Shown piece after piece: positions 56,685 through 64,000 of a stretch of DNA of 64,000 bases. The notes below the pieces were generated by a model. That model did not search any database. It worked only from the letters and a program-made list of their open reading frames with translations, and was not told the origin of the DNA. Made by a program: the position numbers and the translations under genes. Origin of the DNA: Balaenoptera acutorostrata (Eukaryota > Chordata > Mammalia > Artiodactyla > Balaenopteridae); assembly GCF_949987535.1 (NCBI RefSeq), contig NC_080078.1, forward strand, positions 28,850,942-28,914,941. Direction: 5' to 3'. Positions within the stretch are counted from its first letter, which is position 1; every line of letters begins with the position of its first letter.

Positions 56685-56885
56685 GCTAACTACACTGACT
56701 GACAGCACTACCTAGCAACGCTAACTACGCTAACTAACAATGCTAACTGTACTAACAGGGCTAAGTATGCTGTCTCTACTAACAATGCTAACTACGCTAA
56801 CTGTACCAACAGCGCTAACTAGTACTAACTACACTAACTATGCTAATCAAGTATTAACTATACCAACAATACTCACTATGCCAAC
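56685..56885 (-). repeat. degenerate CTAAC-rich tandem array
   Basis: About 200 bases are built from GCTAACTAC, GCTAACAATG and similar units of 9-12 bp, for example 'acgctaactacgctaactaa'. It ends about 9 bases before the kinase start codon, so it would be in the 5' UTR or promoter-proximal. The units are imperfect, so it is an old minisatellite-like expansion. Confidence 0.8.
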
Positions 56886-57479
56886 TGTAGAAAGAACAAT
56901 GACACAAATAAAAAAGAGTAGAGAAAAGAGAAACGAAAATCAACAAAATGGCAGAAACAAGGAAAACACAAGCTAACTGTAGGTCCAAGGCCGTCAGGTC
57001 ACCAAAAGCAGCTTCCTGGGCTCTAAGGACCAAAAACCTGGGCCCACCTTTCTCTTTCATAGGGCTTTGTGAAGTACATCACAATGGTGCACTCTGAGGT
57101 CAGAGCAAGAAATGGACCCATCACCACTGGGGATACACCACAGTGGTTTTCTCACTTTTTGAGTTCAAGGCCCCTTTACACTTAGGAAAAAGGCTCCCAA
57201 AGAAATTTTTCTTTACGTGTGTTATTAGATATTGGTATTCACTTTGTTATAAATAAAAATCTGCAGGATACTTCAGTGGCCTTTTTATTTCTAGTTTGAA
57301 AATGTGTAATAATTTTAGAGACCTCATAATGTCTACACTTGAAATGTTCAATTCCTTTTCCTTAAATTCTGGTCTCAAAATAACGTTACAACTTAACTGA
57401 CTTCACGATACTATACAAAATGTTCTGTTGCATAAGACATGATACGGTACATTATGAAAGTCTATGAAGCTGAGAGAAG
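56886..57479. other. unassigned sequence upstream of the kinase
   Basis: No gene was recognised. The text at about 57150-57330 ('gagttcaaggcccctttaca', 'ttagatattggtattcactt') resembles an old DNA-transposon-type repeat, but weakly. If the candidate duplication at 58036 is right, this belongs to the retrotransposed transcript. Confidence 0.3.
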
Positions 57480-57905
57480 GTTTGCCGGGAAGGTCATTGA
57501 GCAGATTTCTCATCAGGAGCCTCGGAGGCCAGATGGCATGACTCAATGTACTTGAAGTGTTGAAGGAAAGAAACCGTCAACCAAGAATCCTATATCTAGC
57601 AAAACTTTCCTTCGAAAATGAGGGAGAAATCAAGACATTCCCAGTTAATCAAGAGTTGAGAGAGTTCTTAACCACCAGACCCGCCTGCCACAGGGAGTTC
57701 TTCAGGTTGGAGTCAAGGATCCTGGACAGTAGCTCAAAGCCTTATGAAGAAATAAAGACCTCTGGTAAAAGTAGACAGACGGGCGACGAGAAAAGCTAGT
57801 ACTGTTGTAACTTTGGTTTGTAGCTCCACTTTTTGTCTTCTATTTGATTTAAGAGACTAATATATAATAAAACACACACATACAAATCAAAAAAAAAAAA
57901 AAAGA
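57480..57905 (+). mobile_element. LINE-derived repeat with poly(A)
   Basis: 'accaagaatcctatatctag' with 'caaaactttccttcgaaaat', 'gagggagaaatcaagacatt', 'agctcaaagccttatgaaga' and 'ctttggtttgtagctccact' is a common mammalian L1-related unit. A run of 15 A lies at 57890-57904. Related A-rich text lies near 24 kb. The subfamily is uncertain. Confidence 0.6.
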
Positions 57906-59000
57906 TCACCTCTTCACCTAGAAAAGTTACTTCACCCCCACTTTAGCCTAACTTTGGGAATTCCCATCAACAACATTCTTCTTTCCACTGTAGGAAGCAA
58001 CGCTGCCAGAAGCTATGGCAAGCAGAGCCTCTTCTCAACACGACGTATTAACTGTTGAAACAGAGCTGATGAACATTTATTTAATGAGATTTGTGTCAGA
58101 TTGATATGAAGAAACCAGAGATACAAAATCCAAACCTATAGTATTGGGAAATAAATATGTAAATCAGTTCTGGGTTATCTGTGCAAGCAGAGGCAGCATA
58201 TTTTAAAAACAGAGAGATCAAATTTTAAGTCACACATATTCCCCCCCACCCCCTGGCAAAAACAAGTCCTACAGGAACAGAATATTGTACTTTCCCAATA
58301 ACCCCTAAATTGTTATTTATTCCTGAATCCTTACCTGTTACTATTCAGTTCCCTCAGGTTTCTGTATACTGCCAAAAAGAACTGTGATTATAGATCAGAA
58401 TCTGTGCTCCAAACATACACAGACACACAGATCAAATTTACAACCTATGTTTTCATCCACATTTTATTGCATTTATGTTTTCCGTTCAAAACACTGATTA
58501 ATTTTCCTTTCAATAAAAGAAGTATGGAGTGCAAATCTTTTTTACCCAAAGGTTTTTCCATTTCTTTCCTCTGTGTTATTTTGAGTCTTGCCACTGAATC
58601 AGAAAGCAAGAACCCTGAAGAACAGCCCAACGTTGCACAGGTGAAAATATATCAACATAGGAGAGTAACCTGGGAAAATGGAAAGGCAGAAATGGTGATT
58701 TCCATAATAGAGCTCCTGACAAACGCCAGCAGTAACACACAGGGAAAAATATGCCTGCACTGCTCCCATCCGACAGACCAAAAATGTACCTCAGAATGTG
58801 AAAATGAATCATTGCGGCTTTCAAACCAAATTTCAAATTAAGTACTGTAGACCCGGGGGGGACAGACTCGCAGACAGCAAGCTGGAAATCTGAGCGCTGC
58901 AGCCCAGGGACCAGTGGTTCCCGAGCGACTTCTGCCAACCTGGGTCAATCAGCGAAGAGGGATCAACAGTTTGTGTATAACATCTCTAAACTCATTAAAC
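57906..59000. other. unassigned AT-rich sequence
   Basis: No confident gene or repeat. A 145-codon plus-strand frame (58404-58841) has a hydrophobic start but no domain, no in-family match known to me and no supporting splice or promoter features. The 14-bp copy of the retrogene flank lies at 58036-58049. Confidence 0.35.
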
Positions 59001-59009
59001 ACCAAAGAT

Positions 59010-59400
59010 AATCAAAGAGACAGGAAAGAAAGAAAGAGACAGGAAAGGAAGGAAATGGGGGGAGGAAGAGCAGGTCTGCTTCCAATCACTTGCAAAGATC
59101 ATCTGATGGGGTAAACTGCTTAGAAGAAAAAGTGAAAAAAGAATGAAAAAAGACAGAGCGCAGGAGACAGAGAGATTCTGAGGAAACAAAGACCAAGCCA
59201 GAGGGACCTAAAGAGAGATGGAGAGAGTGAGAGACAGGAAGAGTAAGAGAAAGAGAAGAGAGAGAACCAAAAGGAGGGGGTGGGCAGAGGAGGACAGGGA
59301 GTACTGCCAGAGAGGGACACAGAGAGACACACACACACACACACACACACTCACTCAGAGACACAGAGAGATAATGGAGAAGAAAAACAGCATCAGAGAA
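59010..59400 (+). repeat. purine-rich low-complexity tract with (AC)n
   Basis: About 390 bases made mostly of GAAA, GGAA, GAGA and GACA words, including a nearly pure purine part at 59015-59075 and an (AC)n run at 59329-59350. The long open frames read on both strands here follow from the composition. Confidence 0.85.
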
Positions 59401-59639
59401 ACAAAGAAAGCATGGGTGATACCTGCCCGAATGGGAAGTCCGTTGTTCCGCCATCCACTCAGCAGATATTTTCTGAGCACCTACTATGATGCTCGGCAGG
59501 GAAACAGCTATACTCTCAATAACTCCAGTCCTGGGTGCTTGGTGACGGTTACAGAGGTGTGTAAATGCAGCATGATGGTGAGTCCAAAGAGGGAACGGAC
59601 AACGCTCCATTCAAGATACCCCAAAACCACTGGGCCAGA

Positions 59640-60640
59640 GTCAAAGGGTACTTACTCCTTAAATATCAAATCATCTTGATATAAAATCATCTTGAGACAT
59701 AAAATTAATTGACAGAAACAATGATTTAAAAACAAACTAAATTTGGTATGACACCAAAAATACAAATAACAAGGAAAAAACAGATGAACTTCATCAAAAT
59801 TAAAAACATGTATGCTTTAATGACACCATCAAGAAAATGAAAAGACAACCCACAAAATGGGAGAAAACATTTGCACATCATATATCTGATAAGGGTCTTG
59901 TGTCCAGAATATACAAATAACTTTCACAACTCAACAGTAAAACAGACAGCTGAATCAAACAATGGGCAAAGGATCTGAAGAGACATCTCCCTAAAGAAGA
60001 TACGCAGATGGCCAGTAAGCACAGGAAAAGATGATCAGCGTCACTTGCCATCAGGCAAATGCAAATCAAAACCACAGTGAGATACCACTTCACACCTACT
60101 AGGATGCCAGTAATAAAAAGACAGATGGTAACCAATGTTGGCAAGGATGTGGAATCACTGGAACCCTCATTCACTGCTGGTGAGAGGTACAGTCACTTTG
60201 GAAAACAGTGTGGCAGTTCCTCCAAAAGTTAAACACAGTCACCATTTGACCAGCAAGGCCACTCCTAAGTATGTACCCAAGACAAATGAAAGAACACATC
60301 CCTACAACAGCCTGTACATGAACATTCATAGCAACATTATTCACAAGAGCCAAAAAGTGGAAACAGCCCAAATGTCCATGAACTGATGAATGGATAAACT
60401 AAGATGTGGTGTTTATAATGGAACATAATTCAGTCATAAAAAGGCATGAAGTACTGATACTTGCTACCATGTTGATGAATCTTGAAAACATTGTGCTGAA
60501 TGAAAGAAGCTAGACACACAAGGTCACATATTACCTCATTCTGTCTATCTAAAATGTCCAGAATAGGGACATCTCTAGAGACAGAGAGTAGATGAGTGGT
60601 TGCCAGGGGCTGGAGGGAGGAGGGTTGGGGGTGGCTGCTT
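59640..60640 (+). mobile_element. old L1 (L1M-type) ORF2 end and 3' region
   Basis: Sense ORF2 text: 'gataagggtcttgtgtccag', 'caaatgcaaatcaaaaccac' with 'agtgagataccacttcacac', 'aatgttggcaaggatgtgga', 'tcataaaaaggcatgaagta' and 'ggttgccaggggctggaggg'. No open ORF2 remains. Confidence 0.85.
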
Positions 60641-61299
60641 CCAGTGCGGCAGCCAGAACTGGAGCGCGGAAGTACACAGATGATGACATAAGTGCCACTG
60701 GACTAAGGGGAACCAGTAGGCAACTCCAGTGCTGGAGCCGCCTGCCCCCACACCGCCTGACTGCCCAGCCCCTGAACTCCGTAGGCCTCATACCTTTGGC
60801 TGAGGCCTAAAGGATGCAGGGCGTTGGCCTGTCAGAAAGGGGAAGGAGTGGCTATTTTTTTTTTCCAGGAGGGGGTTCAAGCAAAGAAGAAAATGGTCAG
60901 TGCAAAGGTCTTTAGAGGAAAAAGAACACACCTCCTGGAAACTGGAGGAAGATAGAGACCTGTGTCGCTAGCGCAGAGAGCTAAGGGGGAAGGGGTACAT
61001 GCATGGCGGGGGGCTGGGGACGAGGGGATGAGGTGGGGAGACCTCAGGCCAGGAAATGCTGACGAGAGCTGACCTCCAAGAGCAACGAGGGACCAAGGAA
61101 GGCTCTTTAGCAGTGACACGATGGTCTAATTCAATTCACACGTCTGAAAGACCAGAACCCACGAAGTTATTTTCAAGATAAAAATAGAGGTAACAGATAT
61201 GAAAGCACTTTATTAACTCCAGGCACACCAATGTGAGATGGAAGAAGACTGTTCGTCAGAGTCCTTCCTGCACCAGAGGCTTGGACCGGGCTTGGACTG
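60641..61299. other. unassigned non-coding sequence
   Basis: No gene was recognised. Parts near 60840-61120 are G/A-rich and may be antisense L2-like ('agcaacgagggaccaaggaa' with 'ggctctttagcagtgacacg'), but this is weak. Confidence 0.35.
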
Positions 61300-61480
61300 G
61301 CTCCATCTCAGGACAGTAGTCAGCAAACTGTTACCACATCCATTTTGCAGATAAGGAATATAAAGCTCAGAGAAGCAGCTTGTCAAGGCATGCAGCTCAA
61401 AAAAGGGTCTGGCCAGGACCCACCGTGCAGCCAGCCTCTCTCTGCCACACCTCCAGGGCTCAGCACAGAGCAAGGGCTCA
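61300..61480 (+). mobile_element. MIR-like SINE
   Basis: 'cattttgcagataaggaata' with 'taaagctcagagaagcagct' and 'tgtcaaggcatgcagctc' follow the MIR tail. Confidence 0.65.
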
Positions 61481-61559
61481 AACACGGCCAGCCATCAGCA
61501 CTCCTTCTACACCAGCTGTCTCCAAAGCCCTGCCTGGTTCTGACAGCAACGGGCTGCAT

Positions 61560-62060
61560 GCGGTACTCGGTATCCAAGTCCTGTAGCTTTGGGGAAAATT
61601 ACACTCTTGTGAGTAGCCAGATTTCCTCAAGTTTCAGCTACCCCACCGTGAGGCTCAGAGGGAGATTATAAACCAGAGCTGTTCTTTTGTTTCCCAAAGG
61701 AAAAGTAAGCCCAGGATTCAAGCTTTTAGACACATCCACTACCGAAGTAATTATACCATGGGAACGACGGCGGGGGATTTCATTGCAGCTGCCTGATGCT
61801 TTTTCCCCCTTAATGACCATAAGCCCCTATAAATACCTTCAAGCAAAGGCTTGAAGGTTTCATTCTCGAAATACGGCCTGTCAAAGTGCCTTAACCAGGC
61901 CATCTGCTGAAAACCTAAACTGGGGGACACTAAAAGGAGAGGACGATTTCTGACTATTTCTAGACCTTAGAACTGTGAACCCATTAGAGCAAAGAGCCAG
62001 CATCTTTATGGAGGCCAAGCCCTCATATAACCCACAGAAAAAATCCTTAAGACATAAACA
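61560..62060. other. repeat-poor block with perfect hairpin, possible conserved element
   Basis: About 500 bp without a recognised repeat. Contains 'gaagtaattataccatggga' and 'ccccttaatgaccat', both enhancer-like, then TATAAATA and a perfect 10-bp inverted repeat at 61835-61858. Function is inferred only. Confidence 0.35.
61835..61858. repeat. perfect 10-bp inverted repeat, 4-base loop
   Basis: ACCTTCAAGC, loop AAAG, GCTTGAAGGT. It sits one base after the TATAAAT word in the repeat-poor block. It is too short for a typical pre-microRNA, so it could be a protein site or a small RNA hairpin. Confidence 0.75.
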
Positions 62061-62079
62061 CCAAGGAAATGAGCTGATA

Positions 62080-62695
62080 ATTCACCAAAAGGAAATTCAA
62101 TTTATAAATACAGAAAAAAAAAGTATTCCATCTCCATAGCAACTCAGGAAGTACAAATACAACCAGCTATATTTTTGCCTACTAGAATTCAAATGGTAAC
62201 CATCCATTAATGCTGGAGAGAGTGGCCACAAGGCCCTGTGGTCAGGTGACACATTCAAATGGGCACAGTCCTTCTGGGGAGCAACACGGAAATCCATAAC
62301 AAAAGTCAGAAAAAAACACAGCATTTCATCCATCCATTTGGTTTGTGGTACCACATCCCCCAAATTAACTGGAAACGTGGGAAATTTTTGGATACAAAAG
62401 ACATTCCCTGCAGCAATGTTCGGTAAAGTAACAGTTTAAAAAAAAAAAGCCCAAGTATAGGAAATGGACTAAATAAACTCTGGCCATCCTCTAAATGGAC
62501 CATTATACAGCTGTTACAGACTGGAGTTATGCAGTCTATATAATGATAGAAAAACCCCTGAGACAGACAGTTCAGGGGAAGAAGCAAAATACAAAATTTG
62601 ATGTACGGCATGAGTTCAGTAATATTTTTCAAAGGTGTCTGATGATAGGAAAAATCTTTTGAAGGAAGTCCTGTTTTCCTAATTTTCTCTAGTGA
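62080..62695 (+). mobile_element. old L1 (L1M-type) fragment
   Basis: 'ccatccattaatgctggaga' with 'gagtggccacaaggccc', then 'gcagcaatgttcggtaaagt', 'ggaccattatacagctgtta' and 'aagcaaaatacaaaatttga'. Typical ORF2-end and 3' text of an old L1. Confidence 0.65.
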
Positions 62696-62840
62696 AGGGG
62701 CTCAGTGTGGTGGAAAGAGACCAAGCTTCAGAGCCCAGGAGAGTGAACTGTGCACCCTACTTAACCAGCCAGAGACTCAGTTTCTTTATTAGCCAATTTA
62801 ACCTTTAAGTGACTCATTACAAAGGAAAACAAACTCTTAT
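62696..62840 (+). mobile_element. MIR-like fragment
   Basis: 'ctcagtgtggtggaaagaga' with 'ccaagcttcagagcccagga' and 'gagactcagtttctttatta'. Confidence 0.6.
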
Positions 62841-63490
62841 TCTTGAAAGCCACAACTGTTACTTGCAGCCCAAATCATTTCTAGGTGTTAGAGTAGCATT
62901 AATTCTCACTTCGGATTTGGTTTTGCATTTTTTTCCAACCTAACTCAAAGATAAACGTTTGGGACATTCAAGGCCTATCAACTGTTGGTTGGTCAAAAAA
63001 CAAATGCTGAAACTTGTCCACATGCAGTTTTGTTTGATCGATCTGGGAAGTATATTGGCATTTCCACTAATGCTGAATGGGCCCTCCCAGCATCTGGGCA
63101 AGGATGATGCACCCACGTGCAGAAGAGCCCAGTTTCCACGAAAGAGCTATCACTAAAGAAACAGGGTTAGTTTGGACAATGCGATCCTGCTGTTTATGAA
63201 GGAATCTTTCCTCAGTACCGCAGAGGGCCCAGCAGATGAGTGACTAATGAAGAGAATATGATTGTTTATTTGAAAAGTGAAAAGTATTTTTTGCAACTGA
63301 GAAATCACTGCTTGACTCTTTGCCCAAACGGAAAGCCAAAAACAATGATGTTTCTCAAGTTTAAGAACCAGTTCCTGAGTCCAAAGAACAGCTTCAAATC
63401 TGTCTTCCAAGGCACTTTGCAAACAAATTTGGCAAGAAATGAAAGCTATCTAACATTTAAAGTGTTTTGGTTTTGGTTTTTAATTTGGAC
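62841..63490. other. unassigned non-coding sequence
   Basis: No gene or repeat was recognised. Short opposed frames (63153-63497) have no domain. Confidence 0.35.
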
Positions 63491-63491
63491 A

Positions 63492-63731
63492 TCTTAGAAC
63501 AAGGGCCTCAAGCTATGGCCCTCAGGCCAAATCTGGGCTAACATCAGTTTTTGTAAATAAAGTTTTATTGGTACTCAACAGTGCCTACACGTTTACATAA
63601 TGTCTAGGGCTTCTTCTGTACTACAACAGCAGAGTTGAGTAGCTGTGACAAAGACTCCTCTGGCCAACAAAGCCAGAAATATTTACTATCTGGCCCTTTA
63701 GAGAAAAAGTTTGCTGATCTCTGTCCTAGAA
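63492..63731 (+). mobile_element. hAT-type non-autonomous DNA transposon, copy 2
   Basis: Element 63500-63723 with the same interior as 2142-2360 ('gtaaataaagttttattggt', 'tatttactatctggcccttt'). Flanked by TCTTAGAA and TCCTAGAA (63492-63499, 63724-63731), an 8-bp duplication with one mismatch, as expected for hAT. Confidence 0.85.
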
Positions 63732-63869
63732 AAAAATGAAGGCAATTCAAGTCACCTCATGGGTCCAACCAGACAAGCATGAGACCGCGGGAACTGAGCT
63801 ACCTGTATAGATCTTGGCACAAGACACAGGACCACAGATGGAACTCCAAGCCAGCACAGTTAATCCCTT

Positions 63870-64000
63870 CTTTTTTTTTTTTTTTTTTTAATAGCTACTT
63901 TATTTATTTATTTATTTATTTTTGGCTGTGTTGGGTCTTCGGTTCGTGCGAGGGCTTTCTCTAGTTGCGGCAAGTGGGGGCCACTCTTCATCGCGGTGTG
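63870..64000 (-). mobile_element. CHR-type SINE, cut by the window end
   Basis: Antisense SINE: T19 and (ATTT)n tail, then 'tttggctgtgttgggtcttc', 'gggctttctctagttgcggc', 'gggggccactcttcatcgcg'. The tRNA-derived head would lie beyond 64000. Confidence 0.95.

Noticed and set aside
58404..58841. 145-codon plus-strand open frame with a hydrophobic N-terminal stretch, looking like a small secreted protein
   Set aside because: No known domain, AT-rich local sequence, no splice or promoter signs. A frame of this length is expected by chance in 64 kb.
59086..59679. Overlapping 174-codon minus-strand and 153-codon plus-strand frames
   Set aside because: Both follow from the purine-rich low-complexity tract and the AC run.
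1..64000. CRISPR arrays, phage or bacterial defence systems
   Set aside because: All direct repeats seen are microsatellites, target-site duplications or transposon copies. The window is vertebrate nuclear DNA.

Overview
This is 64 kb of mammalian nuclear DNA, most likely from a cetacean. The diagnostic evidence is several little-diverged copies of the tRNA-Glu-derived CHR-type SINE. These are flanked by target-site duplications and sit beside young-looking L1 3' ends. No Bov-B or BovA/Bov-tA dimers of the ruminant type were seen, so a ruminant is unlikely. There are no bacterial features, operons, CRISPR arrays or phage genes.

The window is almost wholly non-coding. It is a patchwork of old repeats (L2, MIR, old L1, Tigger-like and hAT-like DNA transposons, LTR fragments) with younger L1 and SINE copies inserted into them. 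Several insertion histories can be read from duplicated target sites: SINE in L1 in an LTR-like repeat at about 12.3-14.0 kb, SINE in SINE at 44.2-44.9 kb, L1 in MIR at 41.9-43.0 kb, Tigger-like in MIR at 48.1-48.8 kb, a 5'-inverted L1 at 21.3-22.2 kb, and SINE in L1 at 25.9-27.9 kb.

One clear protein-coding gene is present: an intronless, uninterrupted 479-codon reading frame on the minus strand (55237-56676). It encodes a Ser/Thr kinase of the MARK/AMPK-related sperm motility kinase (SMOK) type. It has a CACCATG start context, an in-frame upstream stop, an AATAAA signal and a genomic poly(A) tract, so it is a retrogene. Its ATP-binding lysine, HRD aspartate and DFG are kept, but the catalytic-loop PEN has become PLS, replacing the Mg-binding asparagine with serine. 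A degenerate CTAAC-rich tandem array lies directly upstream of its start codon.

A second possible coding piece is a 107-bp exon-like segment on the minus strand (20630-20736). It has good splice sites at both ends and an open frame, but I could not assign it to a gene. If real, part of the window is intronic to an unidentified minus-strand gene.

Some repeat-poor blocks (about 4.8-5.2, 14.5-15.1, 17.8-18.2, 46.4-47.1 and 61.5-62.1 kb) are AT-rich with homeodomain-like words and could be conserved non-coding elements. This needs cross-species alignment. Repeat family names and outer edges come from memory of consensus sequences and are approximate unless a target-site duplication is quoted.
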